Source: Alkalibacterium sp049389645
GTDB lineage: Bacteria > Bacillota > Bacilli > Lactobacillales > Carnobacteriaceae_A
Reading direction: 5' to 3'
DNA: 64,000 bases
Assembly (NCBI RefSeq): GCF_049389645.1
Contig: NZ_CP186540.1
Coordinates: 1,798,001-1,862,000 of the forward strand
The position numbers and the translations under genes are program-made. The first letter of the stretch is position 1. Each line of letters opens with the position of its first letter. This document shows, one piece after another, positions 43,859-51,992 of the stretch. The notes beneath the pieces were generated by a model. It was not told the origin of the DNA. It was given only the letters and a program-made list of their open reading frames with translations, and did not search any database.

Positions 43859-43928
43859 AAGTGTCACTTAAGCAACACTTCCACTATACTGTTGGTTTAA
43901 TTATTAGTCAAGCTAACTTATAATAAGT
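43859..43928. promoter_or_regulatory. divergent regulatory region with two palindromes
   Basis: ACTTATAATAAGT (43916-43928) is a perfect palindrome that contains a TATAAT -10 for the flavin reductase gene. AAGTGT (43859-43864) and ACACTT (43875-43880) form a second inverted repeat nearer the TetR gene. Either could be the TetR operator. Confidence 0.4.
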
Positions 43929-43989
43929 AAAGTAATTGATTTACTAAGAGTTAGTTAATGAACGCATAGAATCTAGGAGGAATATTAAT

Positions 43990-44553
43990 ATGGTGAAAAT
44001 AGGAGTTATTACTGGAAGCACACGGGACGCACGTGTCAACAAACAAGTCTCAGAATATATTTTGGAAAAAGCTAAGCATGTCGAAGGGGCAGAATTCGAG
44101 CTCGTTGATATCAAAGAGTACGACTTGCCAATGTTTAACGAGGCAATGCCACCGGCTATGGCTAATATGAATTATGACAAAGATGAAACTACTCGCTGGT
44201 CTGAAAAAATCGATTCATTGGATGGCTTTGTTTTTGTTACACCGGAATACAACAATGCGATCACGCCTTCACTGAAAAATGCCATCGATTACATCGGCCC
44301 TGAATGGGGAAACAAGGCAGCCGGCATCGTCGGATACGGTTCAACTTTAGGCGTGGCGGCAACCTTAAATCTGCGTGCGATTTTATCTAATATCAACGTG
44401 GCAACAGTCGCACCAGTCGGCGGATTCAGCTTGTTTACAGATTTTGAGGAAATGTCGACCTTCCGTCCATCAGAAATTCACAACCCAACGATCCAAGCAG
44501 TACTTGAAACAACCGTTGCCTGGAGCAAAGGCTTAAAATCGATTCGTGCTTAA
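43990..44553 (+). CDS. NADPH-dependent FMN reductase family protein
   Basis: The 187-residue protein is a flavodoxin-like NAD(P)H:FMN or azo/quinone reductase: ITGSTRDARVN at the FMN phosphate site, PEYNNAITPSLKNAIDYI around the flavin, and YGSTLGVAA. It should reduce flavin or quinones. Its divergence from a TetR regulator suggests induction by electrophiles. A good GGAGGAATATT site precedes ATG 43990. Confidence 0.85.
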   Translation: MVKIGVITGSTRDARVNKQVSEYILEKAKHVEGAEFELVDIKEYDLPMFNEAMPPAMANMNYDKDETTRWSEKIDSLDGFVFVTPEYNNAITPSLKNAIDYIGPEWGNKAAGIVGYGSTLGVAATLNLRAILSNINVATVAPVGGFSLFTDFEEMSTFRPSEIHNPTIQAVLETTVAWSKGLKSIRA

Positions 44554-44567
44554 TTTAATATGATTTG

Positions 44568-44600
44568 AAGGTGAACAGGATCGTCCTGTTCACCTTTTAT
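44568..44600 (+). terminator. terminator of flavin reductase gene
   Basis: AAGGTGAACAGGA (44568-44580) pairs perfectly with 44584-44596 around a 3-nt loop, followed by TTTTATT. Confidence 0.85.
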
Positions 44601-44649
44601 TAATGATTTTATAGTTGAGGTTGATTTGAAAGAGTAATTAATAGAGTTT

Positions 44650-45481
44650 GCGTGCCCTTGGCAGAAGTAAAAATGTGACGAAGGTCACGCGCGGAGCGAA
44701 AGCCTGCCCTTCGCACGAGCAAAGAGGAAACGAAGGTCACGCAAGGAGCGAAAGCGTTCCCTTCGCACGAGCAAAGAAGAGCCGAAGGTCACACAAAGGG
44801 GCAATGCGTGCCCTTCGCATAAAGAAAGAGAAGACGAAGGTCACACACGGAGCAAATGCGTGCCCTTCGCACGAACAAAGAGGAGACGAAGGTCACACAA
44901 AGAGGCGATGCGTGCCCTTGGCACGAGCAAAGAGAAGACGAAGGTCACGCGCGGAGCGAATGCGTGCCCTTCGCACGAGCAAAGAAGAGACGAAGGTCAC
45001 GCAAAGAGGCGATGCGTGACCTTCGCACGAGCAAAGAGAAGACGAAGGTCACACAAGGAGCGAAAGCGTGCCCTTCGCACGAGCAAAGAGGAAACGAAGG
45101 TCACGCACGGAGCGAAAGCGTGCCCTTCGCAAGAGCAAAGAAGAGACGAAGGTCACGCAAAGAGGCGATGCGTGCCCTTCGTGCGAGCAAAGAGGAAACG
45201 AAGGTCACACAAAGAGGTAATGCGTACCCTTCGCACGAGCAAAGAGGAAACGAAGGTCACGCACGGAGCGAAAGCGTGCCCTTCGCATAAAGAAAAAGGA
45301 GGCGAAGGTCACGCAAGGAGGCAATGCGTGCCCTTCGCACGAACAAAGAGGAAACGAAGGTCACACACAGAGGCAATGCGTGCCCTTCGCACGAGCAAAG
45401 AGAAGACGAAGGTCACGCACGGAGCGAAAGCGTGCCCTTCGCACGAGCAAAGAGGAGCTGAAGGTCACGCAACGAGTCACT
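44650..45481. repeat. sixteen 52-bp tandem hairpin repeats without indels (array B)
   Basis: Units start at 44650 and then every 52 bp to 45430. Each has arm GCGTGCCCTTCG, a 17-nt loop, arm CGAAGGTCACGC (one mismatch to the first arm) and an 11-nt spacer of two alternating types (AAGGAGCGAAA-like and AAAGAGGCGAT-like). No insertion or deletion occurs in 832 bp, although bases vary. The first loop and last spacer are most diverged. It is more GC-rich than its surroundings and lies between the flavin reductase terminator and the small membrane-protein gene. All three + frames stay open for long stretches, but 52 is not a multiple of three and no ribosome site exists, so I do not call it coding. 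Confidence 0.9.
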
Positions 45482-45564
45482 TCGTCTTTTATACGAATAA
45501 AATCCCTAATGTTGTGAGCAATCGTTAAGCGATTGCTTTCATTCTAGTATAGATGGATAAAAAG

Positions 45565-45593
45565 GAAAGGGCACCGGCCCTTTCTTTTTTTCC
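45565..45593 (+). terminator. terminator downstream of repeat array B
   Basis: GAAAGGGC pairs with GCCCTTTC around ACCG, followed by seven T. A further hairpin AGCAATCG/CGATTGCT lies at 45518-45537. If the array is transcribed from the left, its RNA would end here. A weak promoter candidate (TTGAGG 44615, TTAATA 44638) precedes the array. The stretch 45600-45840 shows no gene. Confidence 0.65.
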
Positions 45594-45849
45594 TTATCTT
45601 TCCAGCACATCAAAAGTTAAGGTTGATTAATCTGATCAAGAAGGCCCGTTGATGACAATCAACTGATCACGAGGAAGCATTAAGGATATGTTTTTCAGAT
45701 TGTTTTCGTTGATACCTATAATTTAGATGGTTTGATTCGTTCAACGTCCTCCTGAGATCACTCATATGACAGTCTAGTTTTCTTCTTACTAATCTTACGC
45801 TAATTATTAAAGACATTATATTTTAAGACGACATGATAAAAAAATGACC

Positions 45850-45878
45850 TTGAATTTTCACATATAAACTTAGATAAT
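45850..45878 (+). promoter_or_regulatory. sigma-A promoter
   Basis: TTGAAT (45850-45855) and GATAAT (45873-45878) are 17 nt apart, about 60 bp upstream of the small membrane-protein gene. Confidence 0.45.
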
Positions 45879-45938
45879 AGACTGGTGGAGCTAAGATTGA
45901 ATAGGCGTGAATTGAAATGCCTGAGTAAGGAGACGGAT

Positions 45939-46208
45939 ATGAAGGATAAAACAAATAAATGGTTGGTCAGGGGCTTGATCATTAGTGCTGTAGTAATGAT
46001 TGTGGGTTTCTTTTTGTATGTAAATCTCGTGCCTCTTCAAGATGTTGGCACTTATTCTCCTCAAGAGTTAAGAGCTGTTCATAAAGAATTAGCCATTAAT
46101 TATCCGCTGGGAAGTTTTCTCTTGAATCTAGGATTTTTAGGCTTTTCTTCGACACTCTTGGCTTTGGTTTTAAGACAGATCATCACATTCATAAAAAAGA
46201 AAGAATAG
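45939..46208 (+). CDS. small membrane protein, unknown function
   Basis: The 89-residue protein has two membrane helices (about 10-30 and 58-80) with a short outside loop containing YSPQELRAVHKELAINY. ATG 45939 follows TAAGGAG; a longer reading from 45885 has no ribosome site. The family is not recognised. It stands alone between the repeat array and a thioesterase-like gene, and the start of the following gene is 88 bp away. Confidence 0.6.
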   Translation: MKDKTNKWLVRGLIISAVVMIVGFFLYVNLVPLQDVGTYSPQELRAVHKELAINYPLGSFLLNLGFLGFSSTLLALVLRQIITFIKKKE

Positions 46209-46296
46209 GTTGTACTGTTTTGCAAAGTTGGCTTCTTTCGTTATTATTAAATCAAGAAGGGATTCTTAATTAGATAAATTTGATGGAGGGATTTCA

Positions 46297-46662
46297 ATGT
46301 TCAATGCATTCGAAAAAATATTCACAGTCAAAGAAACAGAAACAGCTGAAGCAGTGGGGTCGGGGGGATTGCCCGTATTATCGACACCACACATGATCGC
46401 CTACATGGAAAACACGGCCATGACTCTGCTGGCGTCCGAATTGAATGAAAATGATACGTCTGTCGGGATGGAGATCAACGTCAAGCACCTGGCACCAACA
46501 GCCGTAAACAAAGTGGTTTCAGTTGAAGCCAAACAAACGGATAAAAGCGGCAAAGTCTTTACTTATGAGATAGAAGCCTATGTGGATAAAGAATTGATCG
46601 GAAAAGCGACACATAAAAGAGCGATTGTGGATAGAGAAAAATTCATGAGTAAAATCATATAA
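46297..46662 (+). CDS. hotdog-fold thioesterase (FlK-like)
   Basis: The 121-residue protein has the hotdog-fold thioesterase pattern of the fluoroacetyl-CoA thioesterase (FlK) group: VGSGGLPVLSTPHMIAYMENTAM, then SVGMEINVKHLAPT, then VFTYEIEAY. Such proteins hydrolyse acyl-CoA thioesters, probably as a dimer. The physiological substrate is unknown. GGAGGG precedes ATG 46297. A terminator-like hairpin follows and the acetate kinase gene comes next. Confidence 0.75.
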   Translation: MFNAFEKIFTVKETETAEAVGSGGLPVLSTPHMIAYMENTAMTLLASELNENDTSVGMEINVKHLAPTAVNKVVSVEAKQTDKSGKVFTYEIEAYVDKELIGKATHKRAIVDREKFMSKII

Positions 46663-46671
46663 AAGATTTAG

Positions 46672-46722
46672 TATACAGCCAACAAAGCATAACGGATTAG
46701 CTTTGTCAGGCTGTATAGAATT
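46672..46722 (+). terminator. terminator of thioesterase gene
   Basis: TATACAGCC...ACAAAGC pairs with AGCTTTGT..GGCTGTATA, a long interrupted stem (46672-46717) with a short T-run after it. Confidence 0.55.
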
Positions 46723-46808
46723 TTTGATGACACAATCTATCAAAAGGTTACCTGATTGTAAATAGGATTGACAAACGGGTCATTAAATGACAAACTGGAT
46801 TTAGTTAA

Positions 46809-46822
46809 TGAAAACGTTAACA
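46809..46822 (+). promoter_or_regulatory. cre site upstream of ackA
   Basis: TGAAAACGTTAACA fits the CcpA cre consensus at all positions. It lies 75 bp upstream of the ackA start; in Bacillus a cre upstream of the promoter activates ackA. TTGACA at 46768-46773 has no convincing -10 partner. Confidence 0.7.
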
Positions 46823-46896
46823 CGGAAATAACGAAAGCGAAATTCTAAAAGGTAAAGTTCTGAAAATAAAAATATACGAAATAAAAGGGGATAGAA

Positions 46897-48102
46897 ATGG
46901 TAAAGACGATGGCGATCAATGCCGGTAGTTCCAGCTTGAAGTGGAAATTATATGACATGCCTGAAGAGGTAGTTGTTGCTTCTGGAATTATTGAACGCAT
47001 TGGAGAAAAAGATTCGATTTTCAGCATTAATTACAATGAAGACAAACAGTTGAAAAGCACTGTTACTATCACGGATCATGAAGAAGCAGTTCAAATGTTA
47101 CTCAAGCAATTAATAGAGCTCTCAGTTCTGACTGGTTATGATGAAATTAGTGGCGTAGGTCATAGAGTAGCGGCAGGTGGAGAGTATTTCAGTGATTCGG
47201 TCGTTGTTACAGCAGATGTGCTTCAGAAGATTGAATTGTTGTCTGAATTGGCTCCTTTACATAATCCGGCCAATGCTACGGGGATCAGAGCCTTTAAAAA
47301 AATATTGCCTGATATAACGAGTGTTGCTGTATTTGATACTTCTTTTCATCAGACAATGGATAAAGTTCACTTTTTATACAGTATCCCTTATGAGTATTAC
47401 CAAAAACATAATGCTAGGAAATACGGCTACCATGGGACTAGTCACAAATATGTGTCTCTTAGAGCAGCCGAAATGCTCGATAGGCCGATAGAAGATTTGA
47501 AAATCATCTCCTGCCATTTAGGAAACGGCGCTTCGATCTGTGCCATTAAAGGCGGGGAATCTGTAGACACCTCAATGGGCTTTACGCCTTTAGCAGGTTT
47601 GACGATGGGGACACGTTCAGGTGATGTTGATGTATCCTTGTTGCCTTTTATTATGGAAAAGGAAAACATAAAAACCATAGCAGAAATGATTGAAATATTG
47701 AATAGTGAGTCAGGATTGAAAGGTATATCTGGAATTTCCAACGATATGAGAGACCTTAAAGCCGTGCAAGCGACTGATGAAAGAGCTTCTCTAGCTCTGG
47801 AAATGTTTAAAGATCGAATAAAAAAATACATTGGTTCGTATGCTGCCACGTTGAATGGAGTGGATGCCATCGTTTTCACAGCAGGGATAGGCGAGAACGA
47901 TATCACTTTGAGAAAAGAAATAAGTGAAGAATTGTCCTTTCTCGGTATAGAAATAGACGAAGAGAAAAACGATTGCCGAGGAAAAGAGAAAATAATATCA
48001 TCTGAAACATCAAAAGTAAAAGTATTGCTTATTCCTACTGACGAAGAAGCTATGATCGCGCAGGATGTCGAACGGCTAAAAGAAACAAGTGTATATAGTT
48101 AA
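46897..48102 (+). CDS. ackA: acetate kinase
   Basis: The 401-residue kinase shows INAGSSSLKW at the N-terminus, GHRVAAGGEYF, HGTSHKYVS, and the C-terminal FTAGIGEN, the standard AckA motifs. It interconverts acetyl phosphate plus ADP with acetate plus ATP. Length is normal. A perfect cre site upstream suggests CcpA activation. The start at 46897 follows AAAAGGGGAT. It is separate from the butyrate kinase. Confidence 0.93.
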   Translation: MVKTMAINAGSSSLKWKLYDMPEEVVVASGIIERIGEKDSIFSINYNEDKQLKSTVTITDHEEAVQMLLKQLIELSVLTGYDEISGVGHRVAAGGEYFSDSVVVTADVLQKIELLSELAPLHNPANATGIRAFKKILPDITSVAVFDTSFHQTMDKVHFLYSIPYEYYQKHNARKYGYHGTSHKYVSLRAAEMLDRPIEDLKIISCHLGNGASICAIKGGESVDTSMGFTPLAGLTMGTRSGDVDVSLLPFIMEKENIKTIAEMIEILNSESGLKGISGISNDMRDLKAVQATDERASLALEMFKDRIKKYIGSYAATLNGVDAIVFTAGIGENDITLRKEISEELSFLGIEIDEEKNDCRGKEKIISSETSKVKVLLIPTDEEAMIAQDVERLKETSVYS

Positions 48103-48226
48103 AATAAGGTATGGAATTGAATATAATTACAAGGTTCTAACAAATGTTATTTTCGATCCGATATCATTTGAAAACAGTCAGAAATACTTTACACTAGAGG
48201 TAATATAAACTAAAGGAGTGTAGTGA

Positions 48227-48673
48227 ATGGAACAGACAGTGTATACCAATTATTGGCAAAATCGACTGACAGGCGTGAAAAAGAAACATGGTAGTTACGC
48301 AAGTGAAGAAGAAGCGATAAATGGAATCAAAGCCTGGTGGGAACTGCACAACGAATATTACCCTCATGCTGAATACAAACGGACCAATTCAGGCGCTCTG
48401 GAAATTATTTATAACGATGATAATTATATTTACCGCATAGAGAAAAGGAAAACAGAAAATCCATTACCCAAAGCAAAAGCTAAACCAAGAAATAAAAACG
48501 AAGTTGCTTCGATCAGAGAAAAATATGGCTTGCATGATGAAGCTTTACTATATGAGGAACTAGCCGAACCTTACCGTGATCGCTTGATGCTGGCAATGAA
48601 TGACAGTAAGAAATTACACCAGTATGTGTTCGATTTAGAAGGTCGGCCAATCAAAAAATTTAATGATAGATAA
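48227..48673 (+). CDS. conserved hypothetical protein
   Basis: The 148-residue cytoplasmic protein is rich in aromatic and charged residues (TNYWQNRLTGVKKKHGSY, EAINGIKAWWELHNEYYP), with a proline/lysine linker (NPLPKAKAKPRNKNE) and a helical C-terminal half. I do not recognise a family. It is monocistronic, starts at ATG 48227 after AAAGGAG and ends at a good terminator. Confidence 0.6.
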   Translation: MEQTVYTNYWQNRLTGVKKKHGSYASEEEAINGIKAWWELHNEYYPHAEYKRTNSGALEIIYNDDNYIYRIEKRKTENPLPKAKAKPRNKNEVASIREKYGLHDEALLYEELAEPYRDRLMLAMNDSKKLHQYVFDLEGRPIKKFNDR

Positions 48674-48683
48674 ATAGTCACCG

Positions 48684-48721
48684 AAGAACTCCAAGCGATT
48701 ATGTCCTTGGGGTTCTTTTTA
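48684..48721 (+). terminator. terminator
   Basis: AAGAACTCCAAG pairs with CTTGGGGTTCTT around a 10-nt loop, followed by TTTTT. Confidence 0.8.
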
Positions 48722-48866
48722 CATATAGGATGTCATTATTCCAGATGAGCTTGTTGGATGCTATAATTAATATAAAGATGTAGGTAGGTGTCTTGATATA
48801 TCACAGAAATCAAGCTGATACAGATAAATTCAATTAAAATACTTTGATAGAAAAGGATGGAAACAC

Positions 48867-49585
48867 ATGGGAACTAATTATCAACGCTTTATGCACGCCT
48901 TCAATGAGTTACATAATGTGATTGCCAAAAAAGTGAACAGAGATCCGGAGACCAACTTTGGAGAACTTATGGGCGTAGCCGCAAAAATCGAGATAAGGTC
49001 ATTGAAAAATATGTAGATGAAATTGATTTTTACCGTGAATTCAGAAACTTACTCACGCACAATACGATAAACGGAGATGAGGCGATCGCGCAACCGAGTG
49101 ATTCTCTTGTTGAGCAAATCGAAATGATCACAGAAAAAATCAAGTACAGTAAACGTGTGAAAGATGTCTTTTTAAAACGCGTCCGGACTTTTGACGTCAA
49201 TGATCCACTTGAAAAAGTGCTGGAGGTCATTAATCATGTCCGTTATACACAATTTCCCGTATTTGATGGGGATAACCTGGTCGGTATCATATCTTCCATT
49301 GGAGTAACGAAATATTTAGCCAAAGCGATGAACCAGGATATTCGGTCCATAAAAAATACAACGGTCAAGCATATTTTAGAAGTTGAAGATGAACAGAATT
49401 TTTATGAAGTCATCTCTTCTGATAAATCCATCTTTGATATCGAAGAAATTTTTTCTGAGCGTATCAAGGAAGGGCGAACGACGTATATCTTACTCATTGC
49501 TAAAGGTGAAAAGATCAATAAGAAAAGTGATTTGATCGGCATCATTACGCCCTGGGATATTCCGAGAGTCGTGGCAAACAAATAA
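48867..49585 (+). pseudogene. CBS-domain protein, frameshifted at about 48983
   Basis: ATG 48867 follows AAAAGGATGG and gives MGTNYQRFMHAF up to GELMGVAAK in one frame. That frame stops after 50 codons (TAG 49014). The rest continues in the -1 frame: NRDKVIEKYVDEIDFYREF, then two CBS-like modules with FPVFDGDNLVGIIS and IGIITPWDIPR, ending at 49585. The join is at the AAAAA run of 48983-48987; adding one A restores a roughly 240-residue protein. CBS pairs bind adenine nucleotides and sense energy state. Whether the shift is a mutation, a sequence error or a programmed slip cannot be told here. The internal start at 49124 might still express the CBS half. Confidence 0.75.
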
Positions 49586-49610
49586 AAAGTTGCTGGGGAG
49601 GTGAGAGTAA

Positions 49611-50522
49611 ATGTCTATTGCATCTTTAGGGCTTAAATTAGGAGCTACCCTTCACAACACGTTACGAGACAAAGACTTAGAGGTAGATCCAGAGATTCAG
49701 GCTCATTATGATATAGAGTACGGAATATCAAAAAAATACAACAGTCTGGATGTCTACTATCCAAAAGGGACAAATGAAAAGTTACCTGTCATCGTTAATT
49801 TTCACGGTGGCGGCTATGCATACGGCACAAAAAAGACGTACTTATATTACGGTATGTTTTTAGCCAAACAGGGTTTCGTGTTTGTAAACGCCAGTTACCA
49901 ACTGGCACCTAAGAAAAAATACCCGACACAGCTGGGAGAACTAAACCAGGTGATGGAGTGGGTAGTGGCCAACCATGAGACGTATTATATGGACGTATCC
50001 AATCTGTTCATTGTCGGTGATTCTGCCGGCGCACAGTTGGCCCTTCAGTACAGTACGCTTTATTCCAATCCACACTATGCTGAATTGTTTGCCTTTAATC
50101 CACCTGAGAATTTCACTCTTAAAGGAGTGGCTTTAAACTGCGGTATGTATAACATTTACAACAAGTTGGCCTCATTAGATAAAGAGAATAATGGACATGC
50201 TGACGTAGAGCTGGCTCTTTTGCTTAAAGCCTACTTAGGCAAAGACTGGCGACAATATGAAGACCAGTTAGCGACACATGACTATATCACAGAAGCCTTT
50301 CCGCCCGCTTATTTAATGACAGCTGAATATGATTTCTTGAGAAAAGAAACATTACCGATGGTTGAAGTATTAAAACAACATGGTGTAAATGTAACATATA
50401 AAAAACACGGAGAGCCCGGTCAGAAGCAGTATGTCCACATATTCCATTGTAATCTGGGTCTTGACGAGGCGAAGGAAGCGAATAGAATGCAGTGTGATTA
50501 TTTTAAATCGTTGATCAGATAA
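49611..50522 (+). CDS. alpha/beta hydrolase, esterase/lipase (HSL family)
   Basis: The 303-residue enzyme has the oxyanion motif HGGG (VNFHGGGYAYG), nucleophile Ser in GDSAG, Asp in AEYDFLR and His in HIFHCN, the order seen in hormone-sensitive-lipase-like esterases. It is likely cytoplasmic and hydrolyses short-chain esters. GGGGAGGTGAG precedes ATG 49611. It is 25 bp after the CBS gene, perhaps co-transcribed. The substrate is unknown. Confidence 0.82.
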   Translation: MSIASLGLKLGATLHNTLRDKDLEVDPEIQAHYDIEYGISKKYNSLDVYYPKGTNEKLPVIVNFHGGGYAYGTKKTYLYYGMFLAKQGFVFVNASYQLAPKKKYPTQLGELNQVMEWVVANHETYYMDVSNLFIVGDSAGAQLALQYSTLYSNPHYAELFAFNPPENFTLKGVALNCGMYNIYNKLASLDKENNGHADVELALLLKAYLGKDWRQYEDQLATHDYITEAFPPAYLMTAEYDFLRKETLPMVEVLKQHGVNVTYKKHGEPGQKQYVHIFHCNLGLDEAKEANRMQCDYFKSLIR

Positions 50523-50524
50523 TT

Positions 50525-50563
50525 AAAAGAGAGCTGAACCAAAATCTGGTTCAGCTCTCTTTT
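50525..50563. terminator. bidirectional terminator
   Basis: AAAAGAGAGCTGAACC (50525-50540) pairs perfectly with 50548-50563. It separates converging genes. Confidence 0.85.
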
Positions 50564-50568
50564 AACGA

Positions 50569-51006
50569 TTAGTCTTCTTTTAGTTTTTCTTCCCATAGTG
50601 CGTTGCGTTCTTCAAACGAGACCTCTTTATGCACCTGATGCAGCAGCCACTGATAGCCGTACGGATCGACGAATAGGGCATTAGACACGCCGAAGTCTGG
50701 GATCTCAGTGATGGGTTGAATAGTCGTACACCCAGCATCCAAGGCTTTGCTGAACGTTTCTGCGATATTTGGAACAGTTACGTTAAGCCACATCGGCAGT
50801 AAGCTGTTTTCACTCGGTGCTTTCAGACCTACATCAGTATTTTCATCCAGCATGTGAATCTTCAGATCATAAAGTTTGAAGATGACTTCATTTTGTCCTC
50901 TGTCAAAACCAGTGACTTCTATACGCTCAAGTTCAAAGATTTGTTCATAGAGTTTTAAAGCTTCAAGACTATCAGGAACGACCATATCCAGTTCAATGCC
51001 AACCAT
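50569..51006 (-). CDS. VOC family protein (glyoxalase/PhnB-like)
   Basis: The 145-residue protein is a single-chain pair of VOC half modules (MVVPDSLEALKLYEQIF and, at the end, NALFVDPYGYQWLLHQVH), like PhnB/YdfO-type members. Enzymatic activity cannot be assigned; some relatives bind metals or small molecules. It lies 2 bp downstream of the 280-residue gene and shares its transcript. A GGAGG sits 7-11 nt before ATG. Confidence 0.78.
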   Translation of the reverse strand: MVGIELDMVVPDSLEALKLYEQIFELERIEVTGFDRGQNEVIFKLYDLKIHMLDENTDVGLKAPSENSLLPMWLNVTVPNIAETFSKALDAGCTTIQPITEIPDFGVSNALFVDPYGYQWLLHQVHKEVSFEERNALWEEKLKED

Positions 51007-51008
51007 TA

Positions 51009-51851
51009 TTATTCCTCCTTTAGGTGTTTTGTTCTTATGATTTTATTTTGCCATTTATGATTGATATAAGCAACTAAAGCGGGAGGGAGCTGCTTGAAAT
51101 AATGCGTTAATTCCTTATAATTTTCGCCGTACCAGTTTCGTTTGTCCTCGTCCGAGCTCAGCTCATCCGCATTCTTCAGACAGCTGTCGTAGTGTCTGTT
51201 CACAAACGCTTTTACGAGAGAGTCTTTATTCTGCATAAAATCAGCGAGCGTTTTTTCCAATTCATCGCCCTCTGCAACGAGAAATGAATTGTTACGGGAC
51301 AGCTCGACTGTTTGGGATAAGGCCTCTTCAGCTTGAGTCAAGTAAGTGAAAAGAGTCTCGGGATCGGTCGTTTCTTCTACATAACACATCGCTTGATTAT
51401 AGTCTTTGATGCCCAGGTGAGCGTCCCCGCGTAAAGTCATCACTTCGCCGTAAGTCGCTTGTTCGACAACTAGTTGTTCCTCAATCGTTTTTGTATCAAT
51501 GGACTCTTTACCAGTTAGTTTCCGGAAGAAGCGTTCAATAGGAGAGGCAACCGCTACCTCTTTTTCAACTGTTCTGTACTTGGTGTACACGATTTCATTC
51601 CAGTCAGCAGTTTGCCTGGCGGGGCTTTTTTTAGATGACGAAGAGGTGCCAATGCCCGTCAGCGGGTTCACCCCGACGGTCGTTTTGTTATAGACTTTAT
51701 TGTAAAGGGCCTTTTTAGGATCTCGGATGTAGCCGATCCCTTTTTTTCCATAGAAGGGATCGATTTGTCTTTTGACTTGGCGTTTCCATTTGCCAGTGGT
51801 CCCTGTTTTAAGTGACTTTTTCAGACTAGTTTTGCGGATACCGACCTTCAT
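51009..51851 (-). CDS. hypothetical protein with phage-like basic N-terminal region
   Basis: The 280-residue protein begins with a basic segment (MKVGIRKTSLKKSLKTG, KKGIGYIRDPKKALYNK, VYNKTTVGVNP) resembling a conserved N-terminal module found in many Firmicute and phage-associated hypothetical proteins. The rest (about 120-280) is acidic and helical without a known motif. No signal peptide or membrane helix. It is first in a two-gene minus-strand unit with the VOC protein. Confidence 0.6.
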   Translation of the reverse strand: MKVGIRKTSLKKSLKTGTTGKWKRQVKRQIDPFYGKKGIGYIRDPKKALYNKVYNKTTVGVNPLTGIGTSSSSKKSPARQTADWNEIVYTKYRTVEKEVAVASPIERFFRKLTGKESIDTKTIEEQLVVEQATYGEVMTLRGDAHLGIKDYNQAMCYVEETTDPETLFTYLTQAEEALSQTVELSRNNSFLVAEGDELEKTLADFMQNKDSLVKAFVNRHYDSCLKNADELSSDEDKRNWYGENYKELTHYFKQLPPALVAYINHKWQNKIIRTKHLKEE

Positions 51852-51992
51852 GTGACCACTCCTCGTATTGTAAGCTCATTTTACCATAGTTGATTTCTAA
51901 GAGACAAAAAAGATTGAGTGCATTCCTTTTCGTTCATTGGGTTGAATAACGTATAATTAATCTATGAATAACGCTTTGAAGGAGGGCTAAGT

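Noticed and set aside
44650..45481. CRISPR array
   Set aside because: Repeats are directly contiguous with near-identical short spacers of fixed type, and no cas genes are in the window.
44648..45528. Long + strand open frames through the 52-bp repeats, encoding basic Arg/Lys/Ser-rich repeats
   Set aside because: All three frames are open because the unit lacks stops and its length shifts the frame each time. There is no ribosome site, starts lie inside units, and the hairpin arms explain the sequence better.
48981..48990. Programmed -1 frameshift in the CBS gene
   Set aside because: A slip from AAA to AAA is possible, but no canonical heptamer in the right phase or downstream stimulator is evident; a simple indel or base-calling error is more economical.
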